A stretch of DNA of 64,000 nt, taken from Holothuria scabra (lineage: Eukaryota > Echinodermata > Holothuroidea > Aspidochirotida > Holothuriidae). The position numbers were made by a program, and so were the translations under genes. A model generated the notes under the pieces. The model did not search any database, was not told where the DNA came from, and saw nothing but the letters and a program-made list of their open reading frames with translations. Positions 1 to 13,000 of the stretch are shown here, piece after piece (the first letter of the stretch is position 1; each line of letters starts with the position of its first letter). The stretch lies in assembly GCA_037179385.1 (NCBI GenBank), contig CM074194.1, positions 5,163,001-5,227,000 on the forward strand, written 5' to 3'.

Positions 1-958
1 TGAACGATGCCCAACATGTATGTATGGAGGTGTTCAAATATTAAGCTGCATGTTACCCAACAAATTTTTCAAATTTTTAACAATTGGTTCATGAACAAAT
101 GCATGATCATGTTGACGGGGCTTTACTGACAAGTTGAATGGTAATGGTATTAGTGTTGCTAACATCTTTTTTATGTATTGTGGAAAAAATTTAGCTGAAA
201 ATTCTATCTTGGGGGATTGCAACATTACAAGTGTTAGTAAGAGGTAAAAAGGGGGTCATGTAAGCAAAAAAGTGAAATTTAATTCAGGTGAAATTTCATT
301 ATTTCCTTCTATAGCAGACAGATCTTATGTGCAATAGCATTATGTACTCAATAAAGTATGGTCTTTAGTAATCTAAGCTTTACACAGTCTGCCATAGGTT
401 TGTCAAGAAAGTAAAGAGGGTGACTTTTCTGATAAGAAGAAGATGGTGCCTTAATGGGCAGAAATGACCAGAGGACAAATTTGCACAAATGTGACTGTAT
501 TAAGACAGATTTATTGGTCTTCTAAAATTACCCTTCTTATCACTGTTGTCCCTTCCAAGAAATATTCCAAGTGTAAAGCATTTCAACAATGACTATCAGA
601 GCAGAATCTGCATCACAACCATACATCGAGTTAAAACGAACCAAAGGTGAGCAGTTATCATGGTCTTAAATTGTGATTGATCTCTGTTTGGATGAGGCTT
701 TCTGGTCTTGCATCTGTGTGGAATTTTATTACCTGAACAAAATTACAACATTCCCATTCAACAGTAATAAATGCAGAATTGATGTTTCTATTCACTTGAA
801 AGACCTCTTCAATGTTTATTGATTCTGGTACAGTAATTAATTAAAAAAGGGAAAGGTTAATATTCTCCTTAACTCTCAAACTCTGGTTGCTCTTCTAAAA
901 TTTATCATAAAAATTACCTTAATATTTGTATTGACTATTTTCCCATTTTCATCTGAAG
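1..958. other. SERAC1 intron sequence upstream of first exon
   Basis: This is AT-rich sequence with short open frames only. A stretch at about 565-640 reads NDYQSRI in one frame and is followed by a donor-like GTGAGC. It recalls the HDYQYRI motif encoded just upstream in vertebrate SERAC1, but the phase does not fit the next exon. Confidence 0.5.
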
Positions 959-1084
959 AACACTGTAGAAGAAGATCTACGTAAACTCCTTGCAGCCCTT
1001 CCAAAATCTGGCATTGATCCTTGTACAGAATACTTTACCATGATGGCATTACAAGGAGGTCAAAGTTCACAGGCAGATGACCAG
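959..1084 (+). CDS. SERAC1: SERAC1 exon (first in window)
   Basis: The exon encodes 42 codons containing [19 protein letters not shown], which matches the EEELRQLLASLPQ region of vertebrate SERAC1. It has an acceptor ending CATCTGAAG, a donor CAG|GTGAGT, and phase 0 at both ends. The preceding exon is not securely found in the window. Confidence 0.9.
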
Positions 1085-4000
1085 GTGAGTCTATTTACTG
1101 ATATTTATATTAAAGTGATTATTCTCAATTTAGACTGGGTTCTCATCAGTGAAAAGTTGTCACCGTAATGAAGAAGATACTTTTGCCATTCTCCTGGCCA
1201 AGAACTGGCAAGGCTAGGCAATTTTTGAGGCACATTTCCCTTATCTATAAGCTTTCTTTTAAAACTACTCTTTTGATTTACAACCAAACAATTTTTTTGT
1301 GACAAAACTTTCTGATAAGCCATTTCTTAAAGGGTTTTTATTTTTACCCTGTGCAGTTGGTATAGGCATGTTATGAATCTCAACCCTATTGCAGTGCAGT
1401 ACTGTACATGCACTGGATTTTGGACACTGCCAAATTTGGCAAACCATTGAAACTTCTTTCCTTTCGCTGTAGCAAAGCGATGACCTAAGTTGTAGAACTA
1501 AATCAAGCACATTTTTTTTTGTCCACATTGAATTCAAAACAGGCTGGTTCCTTTTGACCTTTACCCAAATTAGGTTTCACAAAGCCGACGCTCGGTCTTG
1601 AATAATGTTAGGTGGAGATCATATTTTTGCTCCATTCATCTTAGCTGTTGTTTCTTAATCAGACTTTACAGAAAATATGCAATCCTTAGAATATTGTAAG
1701 TCCATGGCTTTGATTGCTTACAATCTCCACCAAGTACACGAAATGTGGCAGTTTAACAACTAACAGTTGTTAAAGTAAACATAGTTTCACAAATTTGAGG
1801 CAAAATTCTGAAGAGAAAGACTGGATGGAATCAGCACAGGTAGCTTGAAGGAATGTTTCACCTTCATTTCATATGACTCTGTACATACTATTTCAGTTCA
1901 TAGCTACTAAAGCTGTGCTTTATTTGGGGGGGGGGAGGGGAATTCAGCATTTACTAAATCCCAATTTTTCAAGTCTCATTTGGTGCAACCACTTTTTGAA
2001 AACTGGTCAAGACCATACATACAGAATGTTGCATTTTTTAAACTTCATATTTGAAAAAAAAAATTAATAAATGAATAAAATTTAAATTTTATAAGTTATT
2101 GTGAGGTTTCAAATCCCATTTGCTGTAACCACATTTGTACAACTGTTTAAGACCATAGGTGTAGAATGTTACATTCTAAAAAAAAATAAATTTGAACAAA
2201 AAAATTAAAAAATAAAAATTAAATTTTTAAAAAATAATTTTGAGCCTTGCCAGTGGGATTGCACACCACTCACGTAAAATCACTGTGAGCCTGTGAGGAT
2301 CGGAGTGTGATTTTTTTCACCCGTAGACTAAGAATGACAATTTGTTTAATTCTATTAAGTTAAATAAAACATCACCCCTATCACACATCTTCATTTCACC
2401 AGAATGTGATTTGTAGCATACCTGGAAAATCTAAAACTCAAGGTCTGCCACTTACTTCCCTACATGGAGATGATTGGTTATGGTTGCTATGATATGAAAT
2501 GTTTAACTTTACTCCACCTTGCAAGTACTCATATACTTGACCCTGCAAACCTTAGCAACATTGTGCTTCAATGGAGTATATAGGGAAAACAAGCCAGTGA
2601 GTCACAACTGGAAAAAAGGCTGTAGTTGGCCTGACTTTAAACCAGTTGTTTGTTGACACTGAGTTGTAAAACTTCTTCTTACTAACTTACTTTAGCATCA
2701 TCGTGATTTTCCTTGAGGATACTGCTTGTCTTCATGTCATGATGTTGCTTCTTAAAGATTTAGCAAAAGCACCTTATCACTTTTTGTACATTTTGGTATA
2801 TTTGTTACTGTCCATCAATTAATCCAGAGCTGAGAGAACTGGTTATATCAAGTGTGTAAGTAGTTTGCTTCATTTCTTCTCAGAATCGATGAGATATAAT
2901 CAGGCAGAGAAGGACAATGTTTCAAAAGTAAGAACGAAAGTTCTGCAGCCCTCAAAAATATCCTCCAATTTGAAGAAACTAGCCTAGTGTAAATGCCAAG
3001 GAGAAGTGTATTTTGCTTATGTAATTCAGTTTTACTTCAATTGTTTTTCCTTTGCCCAAGCCAATGAATGTCTTGTTTGCAAGGGCTGGTGTTGTCATGT
3101 AAATATGACAAGCTGCTCATTTCATAGTTAGCCTATGGACATACAAATCATGTTTTAGAAGTGAGTTTGAAACACAATTTATGGAAAGAAACAAGACATC
3201 TCTTTTCATTGACCCTCATCAGTGATGACTCCATTTAGGATGGACACAGTTTTGTCCTCAACATCTCCTGGTTTTATTATAATGTAGCAGTGCTCACAGC
3301 CTTTTTTCTAGTTGTGGGGCATTCCATTGACAACCTTGATCAATATGGCAGTGGAAATATATGGGGCATCCATTGGAAATTCTTCAAAACTGGCTACTAT
3401 AAACAAATGTTTTAAAATTTATTGAATTAATTGATTAATAGCACCCACCCCCTCCATCTTTTCAAATCTATGTATGCATTTAATAATTATTTCAATATGA
3501 TTCTTTTTTATATTCAAAGAAAATGAGTAAAGTGGACAATTTCAAGTCAGGCTGCTTCCTATCTATCTCTATTATATGTTTGTATTCGGATATTTCTTTT
3601 TCCTATCTCTATTATATGTTTGTATTCGGATATTTCTTTTTTCTTCTTTTTTAGACCGGAAGTATGTGTTTTGGTGGAAACCAGCTATCCTTCATAACCA
3701 GTCTAAGTAAAATACCTCAAGAGTCTCTGTTCTCCAACTACTTGATGGCTTTAGTGAGTCATTCTGAGGTATGTTTTTGAAGTTTGTATTATGAGAGTGT
3801 CTAACTCCTTATTTCTTCTGCCAAATCTCTCTCCAAATGAGATGGTTGCATGAGTAGCAGTTCATACCAACTTTGGAAGTGGCTCTGACCAGCAATAGAA
3901 TTAGGGTGAGGAACTAAAGGAATTCCCACAGCTGTTCTCAGATCCCCTAATGTAATTCTCTCTTTCTCTTTTCTCAGAAAAAATTTAGTATATTCCATTG

Positions 4001-7000
4001 AATCTATTCCACTCAGATTCCCCCAAAAATCAGAGGTAACTTATCTTCTTAGACTAGAAAAGTTAAAGAAATTCTACCAAGTAACTATCCAGGGTTTCTA
4101 TCCAAGGGGGAGGGAAGGTTTGTTTCCCCTCTCCAGGAGAAGGATGGTCCCTTTTCATTTGCAAAATAAAAAAAATAGTGGTATCTTGGTTTCTTATTTT
4201 AGAGAACTTCCTCACAGCAATTTAGGCTCTTACACAAATTGATTAAATCCCTTCAGATCATACCTTATAGGGGCTATGAAGGATGCCTTTGCCCTTCAAA
4301 TCCCACCTGTAACTCTGGCCAAAGGCAACATCAATTGGACATAGGGTTTGGCAGTAATAAACACCATATATTGTGGTTTGACAGTATTCCCTCATGTGAT
4401 TGGTTTAATTATCAATGTACATGGTCAAAAATTAATCCGATTACATGATAGCCCTTTTGTACCACCTGAATGAAGGAGGCGCCACCACATTGTACAGATA
4501 ACATATAACATGAAGCAAACCCACTTGCATATTCCAATGCCCCTCCTCGCAGCCCCTCCTCACTACCCCCCCCCCCCTCGCCCAAGAAAATGAAATTTTG
4601 GGAATTTCCTTCCCGCCCACCACTACTCCCGGATTCAGTCTCTTTCTAGTACTGAGAGATATAAGTTAAAAGAATGTTGGATTGATACCCAAGAATTGGC
4701 TTTTTACAAATCATTTTCATTCTTCCCAGTGATGTGATGACAGTCTTGAACAATCAAAATAAAGCCTACACAAGCACAAGCCCTGAAGATGTCATGCTTT
4801 CATTTAAACATCTGCTTTATTGGTTTCTTAATCTAAGACAGTGTCATTTTGTTACACTTCTGAAACACTGTTTGGTCTTTCTCATATTAACATCATTTGT
4901 AATGAGAAGTTATGATTAACATTCAACCAATATGAATGATTGATTAGCATGATGACATTGTTGAATAAACCAGTTCCCTTATTCAATAATTATTAGTATT
5001 GAGGTAGAATAAGCATCATGTTCTGTTTGTCAGTTGTCAGTAATTGTCTGGAAACTTAATAAAGGCTTCATGTTGCCAAGGTTAAATCCACAAATCCACA
5101 TTGAATTTCTGTTTTTATTGCTAGCATAAAGATATAAAACTCTGATAAGACTTTTTGTTGTCACCTAACACATTTTATTGTTGTCATGTGACAAATGCTT
5201 CATTCCTCGTTGTTAACGTAGGAAGATCTTTTGAAATGGAGGTATTTACTATGGTTTAATATCTAATCTTAGCTAACTTCAAGATTTCACAATTTTTTTC
5301 TTTTTTTAATTTTGGTATTACTTATGTCTTTCAAAGTACAGGGCAAGTCTCTGTCTGCTTCTAATTGTACAAATGTAATACTTTGCCAAAGTTGCTATGA
5401 AACATAGGCTTGTTTAGTGTCACATTCCAAATTCTCCCCCTAATGAGTTAGTTAGTTAGTAAGATGGAGTTTAATGACATATCAACATGAATGAATGTGT
5501 TATGCAGTGTCTCCTCCTTATGTGACAGGTCAGGAGGAATGAAATCATACAAAGTCATGTTTATTTTTTTCTTGGGTTGTAATATTTTTCCTTTGTGGAT
5601 GATTGGATCATAAATGCAATAGCTGCAAAAGGAACATCCAAATTTGCCTTGGAGAGCTTATAATTTAACTTCAAATAAAAAAGGGGCATGTTTACTTTTG
5701 GGACTATTTTGCATCAGAATCTCAATAGTCTAAAAAAAGGGCATGCAACATTTGTCTTCATGAGATCCTGATCTCTACATTTTAACCCAGGCATCAGGTT
5801 TGTCTCCCTCTGATTTGCTTCATTGCTTTTTTCCTTCTCAGCTCAGCAGTCATTGCAAGGAATTGGTACGACTTGGTGCTGTGCAAGTGCTGATGAGAAT
5901 ATATGACTCACAACCAGATAGCCCCAAAGTGCATTGCTATTTAGCTCAAATAATTGCCAATCTAGCTGTCTATGATGATCTTCATACAGACATTGTTCAG
6001 GCAGGTATGTACAAGTAAAAGCATTCCAGCTGAGGTGCAAGATTGTGGGATATACCTGCATTTATTTCACAAGTCCTGCAAAGAAAATATTTTTGTCAGC
6101 GGGACATTTCTGAACTGCCTACTTACTGGAATCCCTCCCAAAATCTTGTGAAAACAGCAAATTTCCAGCACACATTTCGAACCCTAGTAAACACACTGTC
6201 AGGTCGTAGATTGCTCAGCCTTGTCTCCTTATGGTAGCTCTTTAGTGGTGTGCAGCAGACTTAGAGTCTACATTATTTTTGTTTCAGATAAGTAAGGCAT
6301 GTGTGGAGAGCCTCACTTAACAAGACTTAGTTGGCAATTTAGCTGAAAAAACATTCTTTAATTTTTTCCTCCCTGTCTTACTTAGCTTAATTGATCATTA
6401 ATCTTTTAAATGCTCCAAAAAGTGTCAACCAGGTTCTTCAACTAATCTGTATAGAGAACGTTTAATGGTCCTGGTGAGTATGCAGTTATGGCTGATATTT
6501 TTGTGCATGTGTGGAGATGCATATAGGATGATGACTGAAGGTAGATGGCTGTATTGCTACTGTTGACCATGGCAGTAAAAGTGCTGGAACCAGTGAAAAT
6601 GTTTTACCAACCAGAATCTGGCAGTCTGGGATGCTGCAGGTCTACATATTCTGTAACAAGCTATATAGCAAACAAGAATATCATTAGTTCTTAGAGTATG
6701 GTACATAAGCTACAGTAGTGTATGCTAAGTTTTATGGCTTGTTTTCCCTACTCCATTGCTTATGCTGAGCAGCTAGCACAATGGCAGTAGTTCCCAATTT
6801 TAAAGTCTCCAGTATGACCCAGCCAGGACTGATGTGTTGAAGTTTATAATGAAAGGACCTCTCTGTGGGGAATGCAACATTTGTAAAGTTCTTATTCCAC
6901 TTATGCAATAAATTCTGACAGCATGGAATTAAATGGGGGAAAATTAGTTGCAGCAAACTTAAAAGAAAAACAGACGACTGTCCATTAAAGTGAGGATATG

Positions 7001-10000
7001 ATGCCATACAGTATGTGTTTGCATCAAGTTCACATTGTATTGAAAATGTGATAACTTAACCTGTTCATAATCTTAAGGACCACCACACACCCTATTTCAT
7101 TGCAAATTTCACTGCACTGTTTAGAATAAGTACCTGTTTTTGTGGGAATCATTGCCCTATATATGACTTTCAGTATATAGGTTGAAAAATATGTTTACAT
7201 ATTATAAAGGGGGAGCATTGAGGGAAGCATTGTAAATCAGAATAAGTCATCCTTGGACCAGAGTCAGCTTATCACCAAATAAAATGCAGTGTTTTCATAG
7301 GTTACAAAACTAGGAGGGCCACAATCACTGGCTTTCATGTGGTGGAGGGTATCTGATGGAATTGATACTACCTATGCTTATGGTTGCTTTCTCAATCTTT
7401 CTTTAATACTTAGGAAATGATTTAGACAATTGTTATCAACAACAACTTCAACGGTGGTTATTTTTTTCTTTTGACAGTGAATATGTTTGTAAAGGGACGA
7501 TATTAATTTTTGTTGCTTGGCCATTTACACTAGAGAGGTAGGCCTCTCTAAAACGAGAGCACCGAAAATGTATCGGTCAACTAATTTCCAAAATTTGGGG
7601 AGGAGGTTACATCTTGAAAACTCATAATATCAGTAAAAAAATTTGACTACAATTGCACATCACTTCTAGTGTGTGGTCTGGTTGTTGAAGCACCAAATTT
7701 TCGCTCAGAATGTCCAGGTCTCGATTCCTAGGATGTATCATGCCAAAAGACACTTAAAAATGGAACTGTACTATCATTGTACATAATGCTCTGCATACAC
7801 AATGGAGTACGCACAATAGTCCTGTGCCCTATGACTAGAAAGGCTGCAGGCACTGCTACAGTAGATAAAACTACTGTAGATTAACATAATATTGTAAAAC
7901 CCTATTTAGCCTGTACTAACTGCATTATCCACCAACAGTGGTATAAAAATAGTGGTACCTTTAATTTGATTACAAACAGGTAGCCAATTTCTTTTTTCCT
8001 TTAAAACAGCACATCAATTCCATTACCTTGGAAGAGAAGTACTTAATATTTTGGTTTTTGTCATTGCTATGGTAAACGAGTAAGGTGCATAAACTTTTTT
8101 ATTTTTTTTATACCTTTTAATATTTTATACAGGTACATTCCAAAGTTGTACAGAAGTTTGATGTCTTTAAATTAACAAGATACCTCACAGAAATCACTTA
8201 GTGATTTGTCATGAATGACTGTCCATCCTTAAGTATTTACTGTAGAACCAAACATTTTCTTCAGTGTTTTGGGCTAATAACCAGGGGCCTGTTCCACAAA
8301 GAGTTACGCACGGTCTTAAGTTTGACTTACTGGTGACGTAAGTATGGGGAATCAAACTTAAGATTGTGCATAACTCTTTGTGGAATGGGCCCCTGGTCTT
8401 ATTTAAAGGATGCTAAATTTAGAGCAAAATTGTTATTTACTCTGAGTGGGTTTCTATTCTTTTTTTTTGCTGCAAGTTTATATTTCTGGTTGTCCTACTG
8501 TAGATGTTTAAGGAAGTTAGCTCTTTACATCCATAATTCAATGTATAACCTGGGGAGCTGTTGCAAGGTTTCTAGGATGTCATGAAAAACATCCCAAAAT
8601 ACTTTTCATAAGTGGGGGAGATAAGCTTTGAGGGAAATGCCCATCAGTCAGACATTAAAAAAAATCCAAAAGCAACTGATCCTCAAGTGTGTGCAGCTCA
8701 ATTTCCTGGCTGACATATGAACCACACCTTGAGCCCTGAAAACCTGTATTGTTGAAAATCATCATGCATGATGCACTTGAAATTAATTAGGTGGCCTGAT
8801 CCTTTTTTTTTCCAGATCAGCCATTGGTAGATCGGGTAGATCAGGTAAGAGTAGGTAATGGAGAATACATGCCATGTTGGCCTGGCCAAATTGTCTTTGC
8901 AAGTCTTTGTGGGCTGTGAATACATTAAATGTAAAATTAAAATGGAAAGTACTGCCCTTGTGCTCACTGTTCAGCAAAAGCAATGGAGTTAAGGAAAACA
9001 GCCAGTGAGCTGTAACTGTAAAAAAGATACTGATGGTCCTACTTGAACCAATTGGTTAAAAACTGAGCCATAAGACCTCATCTGACTCAAGAACCATTTA
9101 CTGTTCTATACATCTTGCATTGCCACTGTTGCTAATGTATACAAGGTGATACATTAAGTCACTTTCCCAATAATTACTCGTTACCAAGCACTGGTTATGC
9201 ATGAACGTATCCCATTTGCTACTCTTTAGGGTCTATTTAATATTTGTTTCTTTTTCCATATTTATATTTTCGCCTTCAATTAACATTTTTCTTTGTAAAT
9301 TACAGGTTGGGTAACAATTCTTGTGAAGTGGAAAAAGTCAAAATTTACTGAATTAGCTTCACAGGCAGCCAGAGCCCTGGCCAACCTAGACAAAGATGGA
9401 GACTTAGCAAAAGTGAAATATGCAAATGGAATTAACATTATACATCCATTAGGAAGAACAAGGTAAGGTACACAGATGACTATAAGGTAAACTTGCTACA
9501 GTAGCTCTTTCATAAAGCATACTGTATGAGCTGCTGTATGTTGTAATGCACAGCCCTGGGGAATTTTCTTCACCCCTCCACCCATCATTCAATGTTGAGA
9601 AAATTAAGGGAGGGATGTTATTTTGTGGTACTAGTACTGACCTTGTCTTCAAAACCAACATGGGGGTGCCCTTTCATATTTGTTGCACAAAAGGAGAAGA
9701 GACAAGAATGTTGAGTTCACATGTTGCCCCTTAAAGTTCTGTTGGTTGGGCATGCTCTCGGTTGGTTGCCTTTAGGGCTGCAGAGAAGAGAAAGAATTTA
9801 CATGAGACAAACAGCTAAATTTGGCAGAAAAACAAACCCTTGAGTAGCTAATTTATAAACAGCACCACCAAATACTTAAAAGAAATTTTTTAAAGGGCGT
9901 GGCTTTTCTTCTGTAGAGCTTGCAAGCTCCCCTTCTTTGAGGAAGTTGTCCCCAACTTTCACAGTTCATGACTGCTAAGTCAGCATCCCTAGCTTCATGG

Positions 10001-13000
10001 CTCCATCTCTGAAAAAATAGCAAAACAACGTACAAGAATAGCTATAACACCGACTTATAAAAGAACCTGGGTAGGCATAGAAAAAGTGAGTCAATGCATA
10101 TACAAGTGATAGAAAGCAACATATGCCCGATTGTCTTTGTTTGAATCAAAATTCTGAAAGTTTCATCAATGTTTCCAAATGCTGAGTGTTGTGTCTTTCT
10201 GCCTTAGCTCTTTTGAACTCAAAATCACAATAGTGATTTATGTGTCTGAAGACTAGGCTCATCGGCTTCAACCTCAAGTTCTCACAACTCTTAAACCTAT
10301 TAAAGTGTACCTCAAGTCCAAAAATTCAAATACATGTATTGAAGATCATGAATAAGGAATTCTAACAGTTCCACTTCCACCTTCATAGGACATTTCTGAG
10401 TTCAGATATAAAATGTTTAAGTTTATTCACTTAAAACAAGTTGGCCCATTGCACAATAATTTGTGAATTTCTTGTTGTGCAACTCACACTGGCCTGCCTT
10501 GTCTCCCTTTAAAATTAAAAATGTTTTTATGACCTTGGACTCTTCTTGTTTGCTTTCATTGCATGTTGCTCAGAGAGTGCTTAATTAAATTCCATCACCC
10601 CATAAGAGTAAGAGTGCTATCACACCTTGGTACAAGGTGCAATAACTTTCAGAAAAACAAAGAAATACAAAAATTGTAATTTGAGTAGTACAACAATGAC
10701 ATCACAAGTTATTGCGCAGTGTACCATTTTAAGTTGAGTGAATTAACTGCAACATTTTACATCTCAGATCACAAATCTCTTATGAAAATGGAAGCGGAAC
10801 TGTTAATTTTCATGGTCTTTCATGTCTTTATGTCTAACACAAATACCAGAATTCTTATTCCTTTATCTGACTGCCTCCCCCTGTGCATAGCTTTTCCTAG
10901 AGGTAGAGCACCTACAACCAGTTTGCTAAACTCAATTGTAGTCCTAGTAAGCATTGAAATATAAAGTGAATTGACAAAATACAATACAAATGTATCTATA
11001 CTGAGGTACATGACAATTTTTTTAAGCTAGAATTTCATCACATCAAATTATACCTCTCTAGCTTGTTAATAAAATGCACTGTAACCTTCTGTGTTCTGAT
11101 AGTAGCCCATGCTACTGTGGCCCAGTAGTACTGGATGCCCCCAGGCAGTATGGGGCAAACTTTAGGTCCCAAATGCCATGTATGCTTCCCTTTCTGTTTA
11201 GATTCCATACCCACTCCACCTTGCCACCCTATGTAATCACTATCTGGAATATGTGGGTGGAATGGTGGGTTATGGACTGGCTCTGCACCTCCCTCCCTCC
11301 CTCCCTCCCTTTCTCCCTTGGGCCAAACCCATGTGGCTGGTTTTGCAGACTCTCCTGGTCCCATTCACCCTGGACAGCACGGTCTTCTGTTGTTTCGCCA
11401 TATGACATAGTTTGGTCATCGCTCTCTGGGTTAGCTTGTGGTTGAGTTTCATCAACAGTCAGCACTCCTGCCTCAGGGTCATCTTCCTTTTAGGTCTTGC
11501 CCATCTGCCTCTGCTCAGAATTGTCTCTTTCCATGGGCCTCCTTCATAGTCCTAGTGGTTGGTCATCATCACTTTCATCACTGCTATGTTCAACAAGTGC
11601 ATCTACTGGTTGCTGTTTTCTGTTGATTTTGGTTCTTGGTTTTGGCAAAATAACTTTCTAAAACAGAAGCTAACTGCCTGGCTTAAACAAGTTTCGATGC
11701 AGAGTTCTCTCTTTTCCACCACTACCTGGTACTCTTTATTGTCTTTGGGATTGATTTGTAGTTTCTCTGTACTGGGTTGTGGTCCTTCAATTTGATTTTT
11801 GTCTCCAACTCCAAACATCCCATATCATCCTTACTTTAAGAGAACACTGGTGATTCTCCCCTAAGCATTTTCATAGCCCTGTGATGTCTTTCTTCATTCA
11901 AGCGGCTTAAATCCACAGAAGGGCCCCATTTCACTTGTTTGTTAGTGTTATTATTACCTTCCTGATCTTTAACATCAGGTTTCGGTTTTCCCTTGAGGTA
12001 GGTTTCCAATGGTGCCACTAACTTTAGAAGCTCCACCCTTCCCAAGCAAACCCTGCCTTCCAGGAAAACATCAAATTCTGAAGGTTTGGATATTGGAATA
12101 ATACACCTTGACAAGGACCCCTTGGTGAGATTCAAAATGCCCTCCTGGATCTGCAACTTAAGTGGTCACTGTTGTTATAGATCAGGTACAAACAGTGCAC
12201 TCGAGCCACCCTGCGTTGACCATACATCTTACATTCACAGTGCTCTTCCTGAGGGTTTTTGCTCCTACGACCGGTCGTGACACTTCCTAATTAGGTTCCA
12301 TCCTCACTGTCAGTATCTTTGATCAGATTTACTAGACTTTTGGCTTTTTGATCAGTTAAAGTTCCATTTGCTGCCATACAGAGGGTTTCTGTCTTTTTGT
12401 CATCATCACCTGATTCCCCTTGCAGGTAGTGTGCAATAACATTATACCCTATTAATGGCTTGGAAACAGTGTCTTCACACACCAGCATAGGTACTTCTTC
12501 CTCTCCCTCTTCTTCCTTTAGGGTAAAGTGCATCTGAACCCACCCACAAAAATGTATTTCAATATACTTTGCTCCCCTCAAATTGAGCTTTTCCCCATCC
12601 TGAAGCAGCTCCTCTAGTGCTCAAACCCCTAAATATGGTAGGTTCTCTCTGAACCAGAATCTTGGCACCAGTGTTCTTGAGACCATGTGTCCCACGGTGC
12701 TGAAGTTTTTCCCAATTAAGACTGCATGCCAAAAAACCGACCAACCAACCAACCAAACAATTTTATTTTTTACTTTGGGTTTGAGTGTCCCTGTACTAAT
12801 ACTGCAAGAATTGACAATTTGGGACTTTTCTTTGGTCCCCCTCTGCCCCACTAGAGAGACCGCTTCTGATTCCCCTGAATTGCTGACCTGCAGTCTCGGG
12901 CAAAGTGGTTATTGCCTCCAAACTTGTAACAGTGCCGACATCTTTCTCCAGCTTGGTTTGCTCAACAAGCCTCACACTCTTGCAAATTCCCCATGTCTAC

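Larger units (their letters stand above)
1085..3654. other. SERAC1 intron with local duplications
   Basis: The intron contains a diverged direct duplication at about 1965-2190, a SINE fragment at 2555-2700 and a 40-bp tandem duplication at 3561-3640. The rest is unassigned AT-rich sequence. Confidence 0.7.
6005..9305. other. SERAC1 intron with SINEs and a fold-back MITE
   Basis: The intron holds SINE copies at 6725-6825, 7665-7870 and 8945-9095 and a near-perfect palindromic MITE at 8281-8396. The remainder is AT-rich and unassigned. Confidence 0.7.

Noticed and set aside
4441..4623. Minus-strand small protein rich in Gly and Arg
   Set aside because: It spans a poly-C run and low-complexity sequence; the composition explains the open frame.
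11074..11445. A 123-codon plus-strand protein
   Set aside because: It is the antisense shadow of the retroelement remnant's integrase-tail region and includes a CCCT simple repeat.
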